Origin: Streptomyces sp. I6
Lineage (GTDB): Bacteria; Actinomycetota; Actinomycetes; Streptomycetales; Streptomycetaceae
NCBI GenBank assembly: GCA_003725745.1
Contig: RHDP01000001.1
Coordinates: forward strand, 1,047,001 to 1,111,000
DNA: 64,000 bases
Direction: 5' to 3'
The translations under genes were made by a program, and so were the position numbers. Below, piece after piece: positions 9,350 to 18,903 of the stretch (position 1 is its first letter; the number at the start of each line of letters is the position of its first letter). The notes beneath the pieces were generated by a model. It searched no databases. It was not told where the DNA came from and was given only the letters and a program-made list of their open reading frames with translations.

Positions 9350-10422
9350 ATGACCGCTCGCCGCAGGACCGCCGCCGTCGCCGCGTTCGGGATCGCACCG
9401 CTCGCGCTGACCGCGCTCGCCGCTTCACCGGCCGTCGCCCACGGGTCGATGACGGATCCGGTGAGCCGGGTGTCCGCGTGTTACGCCGAGGGACCGGAGA
9501 GCCCGAAGTCCGCGGCCTGCAAGGCGGCGGTCGCGGCCAGCGGGACCCAGGCGTTCTACGACTGGAACGAGGTCAACATCGCCGACGCCGCGGGCGACCA
9601 CAGGTCACTGATCCCGGACGGCAGGCTGTGCAGCGCCAACCGGGACAAGTACAAGGGCCTTGATCTGCCGAGAGCGGACTGGCCCGCGTCGAAGCTCACG
9701 GCCGGCGGTCACACGTTCCGCTACAAGGCGACCGCCCCGCACCGGGGTACGTTCGAGCTGTACCTCACGAAGGACGGCTACGACCCGTCGCGGCCGCTCA
9801 GGTGGTCGGATCTGGAGGCGCAGCCGTTCGCCAGGGTCACGGACCCCAAGCTGGTGAACGGGGAGTACGTCTTCGACGGAACGGTGCCGGCGCGGTCCGG
9901 CCGCCACCTGGTCTACTCGATCTGGCAGCGGTCCGACTCGCCCGAGGCCTTCTACACCTGCTCGGATGTGGTCTTCGGCCGGGACACCGGCGGCTCGGCG
10001 GGCGGCGGCGCCCCGGCACCGACCGCCTCCGCCCCTCGGACGAGCAGATCGAGCAGGGTGCGGACAAGTCCGGCGTGGAGCACGGCGGACACGGCGGACA
10101 CGGCGGGGGCGAAGAAGACGGAGGACTCGGCGAACACGGCGAACACGGAGGGAGCAGCGGGGACAGCGGGGACGGCCACTCCGGGGCGCCGGTCGCGAAC
10201 GCCGCCCCCGCCACTCCGAGGGCGGCGGCGCAGACGGACACGGAGAAGGACGGCGGGACCCCCGGCGAGGAGAGCGCCCCCGAGAGCGGCGACGCCGGGA
10301 AGAGCCTCGCCGAGACCGGCGGTGACGGCGGCACCCCGTATCTCGCCGCCGCCGGCGCCGCGGTGGTCCTGCTCGGCGCGGCCGTGGTGCGCGCGGCCAC
10401 CCGCCGCAGGGCCGGTCGCTGA
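9350..10422 (+). CDS. AA10 lytic polysaccharide monooxygenase with sortase-type C-terminus, frameshifted as read
   Basis: The N-terminus is a signal peptide ending AVA with cleavage before His31 (HGSMTDPVSR). This leaves the N-terminal His that, with His121 (GGHTFRYKA), forms the copper histidine brace of AA10 (chitin/cellulose-oxidising) enzymes. The catalytic domain ends near residue 215 and is followed by a low-complexity Gly/His/Glu/Ser linker. The tail has an LAETG motif (about residues 320-324), a hydrophobic helix and an Arg-rich end, the layout of sortase substrates. The domain and tail are in different frames. Restoring one C in the CCCC run at 10032-10035 joins them into 357 residues. 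The start is the ATG after AAGGAG. Confidence 0.85.
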
Positions 10423-10453
10423 GCGGTCGCTGAGCCGGGGGCGAGGGAGGCAC

Positions 10454-10496
10454 GGCGAGGGTGCCACCGCGGAGCGAACGCGGCGGCACCCTCGCC
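10454..10496 (+). terminator. Rho-independent-type hairpin after the AA10 gene
   Basis: The arms GGCGAGGGTGCC (10454-10465) and GGCACCCTCGCC (10485-10496) are perfect inverted repeats, with further pairing inside. It lies 32 bases after the monooxygenase stop, the usual place for a Streptomyces terminator without a T-tail. Confidence 0.75.
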
Positions 10497-10519
10497 GCTT
10501 CCGGACGGACGGAGCGGAC

Positions 10520-10548
10520 GGCCGCGGTGGGATCGTCCCACCGCGGCC
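10520..10548 (-). terminator. Hairpin terminator of the lipase gene
   Basis: A perfect 13-base inverted repeat (GGCCGCGGTGGGA at 10520-10532, loop TCG, complement at 10536-10548) lies 58 bases past the lipase stop, between the two convergent genes. Together with the hairpin at 10454 it makes a two-sided terminator region. Confidence 0.75.
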
Positions 10549-10605
10549 CTGCACCGGACGGCCCTGGGCGTGCCGGCCGTCAGACGGCCGGCGGGCGCCC
10601 TCAGC

Positions 10606-11463
10606 TCAGTGGAAGACCGACGCGCAGGTCGTCTTGGTCGCCTTCGCGGGATCGAGGGCGTTGACCACCTCGTGGAACGCGATCCGGTCGAACAGGCCGA
10701 TGGCCACGTGCTCCGAGAAGTCGAGGGCGCACAGGTCCTGCACGGCCACGTTCTTCACGTTCGGTCCGTCGAGGAACGACGACCGCCAGGGGGTGACGAC
10801 CTCGTCGTACTTGGTGGCGATGACGGTGTACTGGACGCCGGGGACGGTGTCGCCGCCCTCGTTCAGCTTGGTCAGGAACGGGGAGCCGGCGATCTGGTCG
10901 GCGAAGGCGGGGGTCGCGGTCTTGAGCAGGTGCTCGGCGGCCGGGAAGTACTTGAGCAGGCCGGTGAGCCCGTGGACGGTCGTGCCGTGGTTGGACGGAG
11001 CGATCCCGACGAGGGCGTTCACCTCGTCGGCGCCACCGAGGAACTTGAGGTAGTGACGCGGCATCATGCCGCCCTGCGAGTGGCCGACGATGTCCACCTC
11101 GTCGGCTCCGGTGGTGGCCAGGACGCGGTCGACGTAGCTGTCGAGTTCCTCGGCGGACTCCGCGACGGGGCCCAGCCCGTGGAAGAAGGGGACGCCCGGA
11201 AGCTTGCCGTAGTCGAGCGAGAAGACGCAGTAGCCGCGCTTGACGAGGTACGGCGCGAGGCCGAGCCAGTTGTCGACGGAGTTCCCGAGGGTTCCGTGGA
11301 CGAGGACCACCGGGCGGGGATGGGCGGCGGAGGGCTTGCAGGACCAGTTGTTCCAGCCACTCGACGGGGCGGCTGCGTGGGCGGTGGCGGCCGGCGCGAG
11401 GCCGATCCCCACCGCCAGCAGGGCGGCGGTCAGCGGTCTGAGGACACGCTTCCAGGACAGCAT
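10606..11463 (-). CDS. Secreted alpha/beta-hydrolase lipase (class 2 lipase-like)
   Basis: A 285-residue secreted enzyme. Residues 1-30 form a signal peptide (basic start, hydrophobic core, AHA cleavage). The oxyanion segment PVVLVHGTLGN lies near residues 51-61, and the nucleophile elbow GHSQGG places the catalytic Ser at 129. Later Asp (KYDEVVTPW) and His (HEVVNAL) fit the rest of the triad. It resembles Streptomyces lipases and esterases that cut triacylglycerols or polyester. The Cys residues in NWSCKPS and near the end could form disulfides, as expected for an exported protein. The gene is convergent with the AA10 gene. Its long upstream region carries a G-rich tract and an inverted repeat. 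Confidence 0.88.
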   Translation of the reverse strand: MLSWKRVLRPLTAALLAVGIGLAPAATAHAAAPSSGWNNWSCKPSAAHPRPVVLVHGTLGNSVDNWLGLAPYLVKRGYCVFSLDYGKLPGVPFFHGLGPVAESAEELDSYVDRVLATTGADEVDIVGHSQGGMMPRHYLKFLGGADEVNALVGIAPSNHGTTVHGLTGLLKYFPAAEHLLKTATPAFADQIAGSPFLTKLNEGGDTVPGVQYTVIATKYDEVVTPWRSSFLDGPNVKNVAVQDLCALDFSEHVAIGLFDRIAFHEVVNALDPAKATKTTCASVFH

Positions 11464-11524
11464 GGTGCGATCTCCTTGCGGCTCAAGGGAAATGCGAGGT
11501 TGTTTCGGGATGCTGACTTGCTGT

Positions 11525-11656
11525 GGGGATGGGAGCTTGATGCGGGGATGCGAAGGTGCAGGGGGATGCAGGGGATACGGGGGGACACGGCGGGATACGG
11601 GGGATGTGGGGGTGCAGCGGAATGCGGAGGATGTGGGGGGGGATGCGGGGATTCAT
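11525..11656. repeat. G-rich repetitive tract upstream of the lipase gene
   Basis: The + strand carries at least ten runs of three or more G, mostly as GGGGATGC/GGGGATAC-like units, with almost no C-runs. The lipase gene is on the other strand, so this lies 60-190 bases upstream of its start codon. Such spacing of G-runs could fold into quadruplexes on the non-template strand. This is a pattern reading, not evidence of function. Confidence 0.6.
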
Positions 11657-11692
11657 CCTGTGGCCCGGACCACAGGAGAGGGTGTGCTCATG

Positions 11693-11736
11693 CCAACGTA
11701 CGCACGGGTAACTAGGACTGGGAAGTTACGCGTTGG
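11693..11736. promoter_or_regulatory. Nested inverted repeat upstream of the lipase gene
   Basis: Two inverted repeats are nested: CCAACG (11693-11698) with CGTTGG (11731-11736), and GTAACT (11708-11713) with AGTTAC (11724-11729). The patch is AT-richer than its surroundings and sits about 230 bases upstream of the lipase start. It could be an operator, but the distance makes the target uncertain. Confidence 0.4.
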
Positions 11737-11755
11737 TAAAAACTGAAATACCGCC

Positions 11756-11803
11756 AAGCCCCGTGGCCATGTGGTTACTCACGGAAACATGGAGGTGGGG
11801 CTT
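11756..11803 (-). terminator. Possible terminator hairpin of the imuB-dnaE2 operon
   Basis: The segments at 11756-11771 (starting AAGCCCC, ending CCATG) and 11788-11803 (starting CATGG, ending GGGGCTT) can pair with a four-base internal mismatch. The hairpin begins at the stop codon of the imuB-like gene and extends downstream of it. Confidence 0.45.
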
Positions 11804-13006
11804 ATGCGGCGAGAGAGCCCGGAATGACCGCCCGAGGGCCGTACTTCGCCCGCGCCCGGTCGGCGACCGCCTCCAGCCGGCGCGCTTTGTCATCGGCGGG
11901 GTCGAAGGTGAGCTGATGCGCGGCCCGCTCGGCCGGGACCAGCCCCTCCGCCCGCAGGGCCAGAGCACGCACCCGGGCGCGCTGCAGGCCGAGCGCGTCC
12001 AGGAGCCGGTACGCGGCACCGGTGAGCGACACGGAGTGCGCGGTCGGCTCGGACAGGGCGCGGGTCCTGGTGGTCGTGGTGCGGTCCGCGTAGCGCACGG
12101 TGAGCGTCAGGGAACGGCACACCCGGCCCTCCCGGCGCATCCTCGCCCCCAGTTCCCCGGCGAGCGAGAGCAGTGCGCGGCGATGCCTGTCGCGGTCCAG
12201 TTCGTCCCGGGGAAAGGCGCGTTCGGCCGCGACGGAGCGGGCCGCCGCGTTGGGGACGACCCGGGTCCGGTCGATGCCGTGGGCCTTCTCGTACACCTCC
12301 CGGCCCGTGCGCGCACCGAGGATCCGCTGGAGCACGGCGAGGGGGGCGGCGGCGAGCCGGTCGACGGTGTCGAGCCCGTAGCCGCAGAGGGTGCGGGCCG
12401 TCGCGGGGCCGACACCGTGCAGCGCGGCGACCGGGCGGCCGGCGAGGAACTCCGCCGCGTCCCCCACCACCAGGGTCGTACCGGGGCCGGCCTCCCGTGC
12501 CGCCATCCCGGCGAGCAGCGGGTTGGGCCCGGCGCCGATCACGCAGTCGACGCCGTACAGGGCGAGGGCCCGCACCCGTATCACCGCGGCGAGCCCGGCG
12601 ACGTCCCGGCCGAAGTACCGCAGTGCGCCACGCACATCGGCGAGCGCGCCGTTCTGACCGACCGCCTCCACCACCGGGGTGAACGCACCGAGCATTCCGA
12701 GCAGCCCCGCGTAGGCGGCACCGTCCGGCGCCTCTCCGCAGGAGCCGCGGAAACGCACACAGAGGACGGTCGGCGCGTCCGCTCCCCGGCCGGCGCGTCC
12801 GCTCCCCCGGCCGGCGCACCAGCTCCCCCGGCCGGTGCGTCCGGCGCGTCCGATGTATACGGCGCGGGCGGCACGGGCGGCACGGGCGGTGCACCCGGCG
12901 CGGACGGCGCGGGTTGCCCGGACGGCGCGGAGGCCACGGACACTCCCGTACCGTCCGACGCGCTGTCGCCTCGCGGAGGAAGCGCGTTCCCCTGGTCCCT
13001 CGTCAT
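11802..13006 (-). CDS. ImuB-like DNA polymerase Y-family protein, frameshifted near N-terminus as read
   Basis: From about residue 87 (TVLCVRFRG) this matches the Streptomyces Y-family polymerase paired with DnaE2. It has palm and fingers with ALADVRGALRYFGRD, a helix-hairpin-helix (ALHGVGPATARTLCGYGLDT) and the little-finger domain. The acidic residues that bind metal in active Y-family enzymes (such as DinB DMDAF) are replaced by LCVRF and ALADV, as in ImuB. It therefore probably works as a clamp-binding partner of DnaE2 rather than a polymerase. The ATG at 13006 overlaps the dnaE2 stop by 4 bases (ATGA) after a GGGGAG site. The first roughly 85 residues are a Pro/Ala/Gly linker. Restoring one C at 12784-12787, where neighbouring repeat copies have five, rejoins the frames (401 residues). 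Confidence 0.8.
12773..12835. repeat. 21-bp tandem repeat in the imuB-like linker
   Basis: Three 21-base units containing GCTCCCCCGGCCG lie in tandem and encode a repeated Pro-Ala-Gly-Gly-Ala-type peptide in the linker. The first copy has four C where the other two have five, and that missing base is exactly the frame break of the gene. Confidence 0.7.
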
Positions 13007-16000
13007 CCCGCACTCCCCGGGCTCTGGTGCCACAGCTTCCGCGTCGGGGCCGCCCCTCCACCCGCCGGGCGGAGATCGGCCCAGGCGTTCATCTCGTACC
13101 CGGTGGACATCCTGATGCGGCGGCCGCCCCCGGCCCGGGCACCGGAGGCATCCGCATCCACGTCCCCGCCTCCGTCCCCTCCGTCCCCTCCGTCCCCTCC
13201 GTCTCCACCGTCTCCACCGTCTCCACCGTCCCCTCCGACTTGCGCGCCCACCGCGGCGAGCCGCTCGGCCACCGCGTCCAGGCCGCCCGTGCGGCGGAGT
13301 TCGATCAGGTCCGCGAGGTTCCAGGCGGCGGAACCGACCACACTGAGGCTGCGCGGCCCACGGCGCTGGACGACACCGCGCACCAGCAGCAGCCAGGAGT
13401 GGAAGACGGTATGGGCGCACGCTTCGTGGCTGTCGTCGAAGAAGGCCAGGTCGACCAGGCCCGTACCGTCGTCCAGGGTGGTGAAGATGACCCGTCGCCC
13501 GGAGCGGATCGGCGGTGTCTGGGTGGCCGCCTTGGCTCCGGCGACCAGCACCGTCGCGCCGTGCTCCGCCTCGCGCAGCCGCTTCGCGGGGATCGCGCCG
13601 AGTTCGCCGAGGAAGACGTGGTGGTCCGCCATCAGATGGCGGGACGCGTCCATACCGAGGACGCCCAGCTCTGCGCTGAGCCGCTCGGCCTCGTTGAAGT
13701 CGGGCAGTCCGACGGAAGCCGTCCTGCGGCCGCCGTCGAGCGGGAGCTGTCCACCGTGGCCGCCATGGCCGCCGCGGGAGACCGAACCCCGCTGGGCACG
13801 GTGCAGTTCGGCGATGTGCAGCAGCAGATCGCGCCGGTTGGCGCCGAACTCGTCCAGCGCGCCGACCTGTGCCAGCCGTTCCGCGACCGGCCGTCCGGGG
13901 CGGGACCGCTCCCAGAAGTCCAGCAGCGAGGAGTACGGCTGCGCGCCCTCGATCCGTTCCGCTTCCGCCTCGCCGATGCCGTGGACATCGGAGAACGCCA
14001 GCCTCAGCCCCCAGGTCACGGCCCCTCCGCCGGCCTCTCCGCCGGCGACTCCCCGCCAACGGGCCCTCTGCCGACGGAACCTCCATCCCCCGGACCTCCA
14101 TCACCGGAATCCCCACCGCCGGAACCCCCACCATCGGACACCAGTTCGATGCGATGGGTGACCGCCGACCGGTTCACATCGAGCGGGAGCACCGGTACCC
14201 CCCGCCGACGGGCGTCCGCCAGCAGCAGCCGCTTCGGGTACATCCCGGGGTCGTGTGTGAGCAGCCCCGCGTAGAAGGCCGCCGGATGGTGCGCCTTGAG
14301 CCACGCCGACTGGTACGTCGGTACGGCGAAGGCCACGGCGTGCGCCTTGCAGAAGCCGTACGAGCCGAACGCCTCGATGATCTCCCAGGTCCGCGCGACC
14401 ACCTCGGCCGTGTACCCCCTCCGCTCCGCCCGCTCGGCGAACCACGACCTGATCCGCTCCTGCGACTCGGGGTCGGAGAGCCCGCGCCGGACCCGGTCGG
14501 CCTCGTCCCGGCCGCAGCCGGTCATGATGTCCACCATTTCGATGATCTGCTCGTGGAAGACGACGACGCCGTACGTCTCCGCCAGCGGACCGGCCAGATC
14601 GGGATGCGGGAAGCGGACCGGCACCCGCCCGTGCCGTGCCTGGATGAACGGCCGCACCATGTCCGCCGCGACCGGCCCGGGCCGGAACAGCGAGATGTCC
14701 ACGACCAGGTCGTGGAAGTTCGCGGGTTGCAGCCGGCCGACGAGATCGCGCTGTCCCGGCGACTCGATCTGGAAGCAGCCCAGTGTCTCGGCCGAGCGGA
14801 TGAGCCCGTACGTCGCCGGGTCGCCGGGCGGCACCTGGGCGGGGTCGTCCAGATCGATCCGCCGGCCCGTGGTCCGCTCGATCTCGGCGACGGCGTGCGC
14901 CATGGCGGACTGCATCCGTACGCCGAGCACATCGAGTTTGAGCAGCCCGAGGTCCTCGACGTCCTCCTTGTCGAACTGCGACATCGGGAAGGGGGAACCT
15001 CCCGTGCCCGCGGTGCCGTGGGGGATCTCACCGCTGGTCGGCACCACGGGGGTGCGCCGCAGCAGCGAGGAGTCGGAGATGAGCACCCCGCACGGGTGCA
15101 TGGCGACACCGCGCGGCAGCGCGTCCAGGCTCTCGACGAGCTCCCACAGTCTGCGGTGGCCGCCCTTCTCCTTCGCCACCTCGCGCAGTTCGGGCAGCTC
15201 CTCCATGGCCGCGCGGGCGTCGCGGGCGCGGATGTGCGGGAACGCCTTGGCCAGCCGGTCGATCTCGGCCGGGTCCATGCTCAGCGCGGCGCCCACGTCC
15301 CGGATCGCGTGCCGCACCCGGTAGGTCTCGGGCATGGCGACGGCCGCGACCCGCTCCTCGCCGAAGCGGTCGAGGATCGCGCGGTAGACCTCCAGCCGGC
15401 GGGCGGACTCCACGTCGATGTCGATGTCGGGCAGCGCGAACCGGCGCCTGGACAGGAATCGCTCCATCAGCAGGTGCTGCTCGACCGGGTCGGCCTGTGC
15501 GATGCCGAGGAGGTGGTTCACGAGGGATCCGGCGCCGGAGCCCCGGGCGGCGACCCGGATCCCCATCCTCCGTACGTCGTCCACGACCTGGGCGACCGTC
15601 AGGAAGTAGGTGGCGTTGCCGTGGAAGGCGATGACGTCCAGCTCCGCGTGCATCCGTTCCCAGTAGGCGCGGGCCTGCGCCGGCGGCAGCCGGTCGTAGC
15701 CGCGCAGCACCATCCCGGCCGCGGCCCGGGAGGCGAGGACGCGTTGGGCGCCGCGCCCGGCGGCGCCCACGAGACGCGGCTCGGGGTAGTAGGCGTACCC
15801 CATCCCCAGGTCGCGTTCGGGGTCGACGCGGCACTCGGCGGCGGTCTCCTCGGTGACGGCGAGCAGCCGGTGCGCCGCGTCGCGGCGCCACCCGGCCGCC
15901 TCGGCGATCCGCTCGGCCGCGCGGGCCATGCCGTCCGCGCCCTTGAGCCAGCGCTCGCCGCTGTCGAGCCCCCGGGCGGGGTCGACGGGGACGAGCCTGC

Positions 16001-16771
16001 GGGCCGCGTCGAGGACATCGGCGACGGGGCCCTGGCCTGGATCGGCGTAGCGCACGGCGTTGCTGAGGACGGCCCTGACCCCTGCTCGGCGGCGAAGCCC
16101 GCGGTGCGGGCGGCGAGGCGGAGCGAGCCGGGTCCCGTGCCCCCGGTCCCGTGGTGCACGGCTTCGAGACGGAGTGCGTCGCCGTACCGTTCCCGCCAGG
16201 GCGCGAGCAGCCGGGCGGCCCGGTCGGGACGGCCCTCGGCGAGGGCCCTGCCCACCTCGGAGTCCGGGCCGAGCAGCACGGTGAGCCCGTCGGCCCCGGC
16301 GGCTGCCGCGGCCGCGGTGACTCCGGCGGGCCCGGCGGCTCCGGCGGCCCCTTCCAGGAAGTCCCGGCCGAGGACCGGTCGGCCACCGGAGGCGTGGGCC
16401 GCGGTGATCAGACGGCACAGCTCAGCCCAGCCCGCGGCGCCGTCGCGGGCGAGGAAGGTGACGCGGGGCGCGGACTCGTCGATGAAGGCGCCGCCCCGCA
16501 CCGGGGTGCGCCGGCGTTCGGCGCGGACGGCCGGGCCGGCGGCCCCTACGATCTGCTCGCGTACGGCGAGCTCGGCTCCGAAGATCGGGCGGATGCCCGC
16601 CCGGGCACAGGCCTTGGCGAAGCGGACCGCGCCCGCGACGGTGTCGCGGTCGGTCAGGGCGAGAGCGCCCATCCCCCGCTCGGCGGCGCGCTCGGCCAGC
16701 CGTTCCGGGTGCGAGGCCCCGTACCGTACGGAGAAACCGGACACGGTGTGCAGATGCGTGAAACCGGGCAC
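13003..16771 (-). CDS. dnaE2: Error-prone DNA polymerase III alpha subunit DnaE2 (ImuC), two frameshifts as read
   Basis: This is a C-family replicative-type polymerase used for damage-induced mutagenesis. An N-terminal PHP domain starts PGFTHLHTVSGFS. The palm has the catalytic acidic motif LPDIDIDVE near residue 460. A helix-hairpin-helix and an OB-fold region follow (VFLGELGA, VIFTTLDDGTGLVDL). The GTG at 16771 is preceded by a perfect AAGGAGG site; a TTG at 16789 is the longer alternative. The frame breaks twice, at the CCCC runs 16079-16082 and 14022-14025 (+ strand). One base restored at each gives 1256 residues, a little long because of a Gly-Asp-Gly repeat near the C-terminus. It is translationally coupled to the imuB-like gene and lies behind a LexA box. 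Confidence 0.88.
13172..13234. repeat. 9-bp tandem repeat inside dnaE2 coding Gly-Asp-Gly
   Basis: Seven 9-base units (CCGTCCCCT three times, CCGTCTCCA three times, CCGTCCCCT once on the + strand) give an in-frame Gly/Asp run about 60 residues from the DnaE2 C-terminus. All units are multiples of three, so copy-number change would not disrupt the protein. Confidence 0.85.
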
Positions 16772-16830
16772 CCGCACCTCCTTGATCAATCCGCTCTCAC
16801 CTCCCCCTCACCACCACCATAGACCAAGTT

Positions 16831-16846
16831 TCGAACGTTCGTGCGA
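16831..16846 (-). promoter_or_regulatory. LexA (SOS) box upstream of dnaE2
   Basis: The 16 bases TCGAACGTTCGTGCGA match the actinobacterial LexA consensus TCGAAC-N4-GTTCGA at 11 of 12 fixed positions. The site lies 60-75 bases upstream of the dnaE2 GTG start. This is the expected control for a DnaE2/ImuB mutasome operon, which is released when LexA is cleaved after DNA damage. Confidence 0.75.
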
Positions 16847-17335
16847 TACCCGTTTCCCCGGGGACGCCCGGCCGCGCTCCCGGCCCGGACGACGCCCGTC
16901 CCGGGCAGGCCCGGCCATGGTCCCGGCCCGTTGACCAGCCGTTTGCCGGCCCGTCCGCCCCGCCGGTGGACGAGGTGGGAAGCGCCGTTCCCCCGAGACG
17001 CCGGGTGCGGCGGGAGCGGATACCGCCGTCCCGCGAGCCGGGCCGCCACGGGGCACCGGCCCGGTGGGCGGCACCCTGCCCCGGCCGCCCGGACGGCGCC
17101 GCGGCCCGCGCCGACCGCCCCGGAGCCCGCGCCGACCGCCCCCGGAACCCGGGGCGCCGGTCCCGGGCTCCGCCCACCGGGCCGCGGAGGAACCTCCGAA
17201 CTCCGGGCCGCAGGGCCTCCGGGCCTCCGGGGCGTTCCGACGTTCCGAGCCCCTCGGGACGGTTCCCCCTGCCTTCGGGCGAATGAGGACCCGCGCGCGT
17301 TGGTCCCGCGCCCGCCGGTGGTACCAGTCCGGGCG

Positions 17336-18490
17336 ATGCCCACACGATCCGCCCACCCGCGGTACCGGTTCCGCGCGGCGCGCGGAACCGCGCGCGATGA
17401 CGCCCGCCCGGCGCCCGGCGCCCGGCCCGTCGCCGACCCCCCGGTGGCACCCGCCCTGCGGACGGCCGCCGCCTACGCCTGGCGGCTGCTGGTGGTCGGC
17501 GCCCTCGTGTACGCCGTCTTCTCGATCCTCGGGCGGTTCCACGAGATCGGTGTGGCCCTCTTCCTCGGTCTCGTCGGCTCGGCGTTGCTCCGGCCGCTGG
17601 TCGATCTGCTGGCCCGCCGGCTGCCGCGACCGCTCGCCGTGACCATCGCGCTGTTCGGCAGCGTCACCCTCGCCCTCGGCGTGCTGGCCCTGGTCGGGGA
17701 GACCGTCGCCGGTGAGCAGACCGTGCTGCAGCGCGAGTTCGGCGCCGGGATCGAGCGGATCGAACGCTGGCTGGAACAGCCGCCGTTCCGGCTCAACCCG
17801 GAGGCGCTCGACGATCTCCAGTCACGGATCGGCCGGTTCCTCTCCAGCCATCGGTCCACACTGATCAGTACGGCCATCAGCGGCGCGGCCCGGCTGGTGG
17901 AGGTGCTGACGACGCTGGCGCTCGGGCTGTTCTGCGCGGTGTTCTTCCTGCATTCGGGCGACCGCCACTGGCGCTGGATCTGCGCCCAGCTGCCGCTGTC
18001 CGCCCGGGACCGGGTGTCGGTGGCGGGCCACGCCGCATGGCGCACCTTCACCGGCTACACCCACGGCATCGTGCTGGTGGCCGCGACCAACTCGGTCCTG
18101 GTCGGCCTGGCGCTGTACGCCCTCGGCGTACCCCTCGCGGTGCCGCTGGCCCTGCTGGAGTTCTTCGCCGCCTTCGTCCCGCTCATCGGCTCGCCCATCG
18201 CGCTCGCCATCGCCGCCGTCGTGGCGCTGGCCACCAAGGGCCCGGTCGTCGCCGCGATCGTCATGGCGCTGATCGTGGTCATCGGCCAGATCGAGGCGCA
18301 TGTACTGCATCCGCTCGTGCTGAGCTGGGCCGTACGGCTGCATCCGCTCGTCGTGGCGATCTCGGTCATCGCGGGGGCGATCGCCGCCGGGGTGATCGGG
18401 GCGGTGGTGGCCGTGCCGCTCGTGTCGGTCGTCTGGTCGGTGCGCCAGGCACTGCGCACGGCGAACGGCCGGGGCCCGGCCCGTCCCTGA
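17336..18490 (+). CDS. AI-2E-family (UPF0118) membrane transporter
   Basis: A 384-residue membrane protein with the family layout: two N-terminal helices (LLVVGALVYAVFSIL, GVALFLGLVGSALLRPLVD), a third helix, a soluble amphipathic region (about residues 120-180), then four to five helices. The conserved EFFAAFVPLIGSPIA and QIEAHVLHPLVLSWAVRLHPL segments in the C-terminal half are hallmarks of the family. Members include the E. coli TqsA autoinducer exporter and Na+/H+ antiporters, so the substrate cannot be named. The ATG at 17336 was chosen because the open frame upstream is Arg/Pro/Gly-rich and unlike protein. A disordered tail of about 45 residues precedes the first helix. Confidence 0.87.
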   Translation: MPTRSAHPRYRFRAARGTARDDARPAPGARPVADPPVAPALRTAAAYAWRLLVVGALVYAVFSILGRFHEIGVALFLGLVGSALLRPLVDLLARRLPRPLAVTIALFGSVTLALGVLALVGETVAGEQTVLQREFGAGIERIERWLEQPPFRLNPEALDDLQSRIGRFLSSHRSTLISTAISGAARLVEVLTTLALGLFCAVFFLHSGDRHWRWICAQLPLSARDRVSVAGHAAWRTFTGYTHGIVLVAATNSVLVGLALYALGVPLAVPLALLEFFAAFVPLIGSPIALAIAAVVALATKGPVVAAIVMALIVVIGQIEAHVLHPLVLSWAVRLHPLVVAISVIAGAIAAGVIGAVVAVPLVSVVWSVRQALRTANGRGPARP

Positions 18491-18903
18491 GGGAACGGAC
18501 CGGGCCGCGGGCCGCCGTGCCGGCACTGCCGTGCCACACGGTGCCGGGCCGGTCCGGGGGCGGTCCCGGCCGGAGGCCGCTCCACGCGCCGCCGTGCAGG
18601 CGGAGCCCTGCCAGGTACTGCCGTACCGGTTGACGCGGGCCGGCTCGTGCTCGCCGGCGGCGCTCCGCCGGGTCGCTGCCGCCGGTAGGCAGCTCCGTGA
18701 GACGGCCCTGCCCGGAGGCCACTCCGTCGGTTCCGCCCCCGGGGCCGCTCCGTCAGAAGGATCCGTCGGCGTCGGCCCCGCTGCGAGGCCGCCCCGCCAT
18801 ACCGTCCCGCCCGGGAGCCACACCTCAGTCGCCCCCGCCCGGGAGCCACACCGTCAGTCGGCCCCGCCCGGAGGCCGCTTCGCCGGGGCGGTGCCCGGCC
18901 GGG
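18491..18903. other. Intergenic region between convergent permease and protease genes
   Basis: No gene is visible in these 413 bases. A large imperfect hairpin (GGACCGGGCC near 18496 with GGGCCGGTCC near 18545, containing GGCAC-TGCC-GTGCC) follows the permease stop and could be its terminator. The rest holds imperfect direct repeats of CCCGCCCGGGAGCCACACC type near 18805-18880. Confidence 0.45.
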
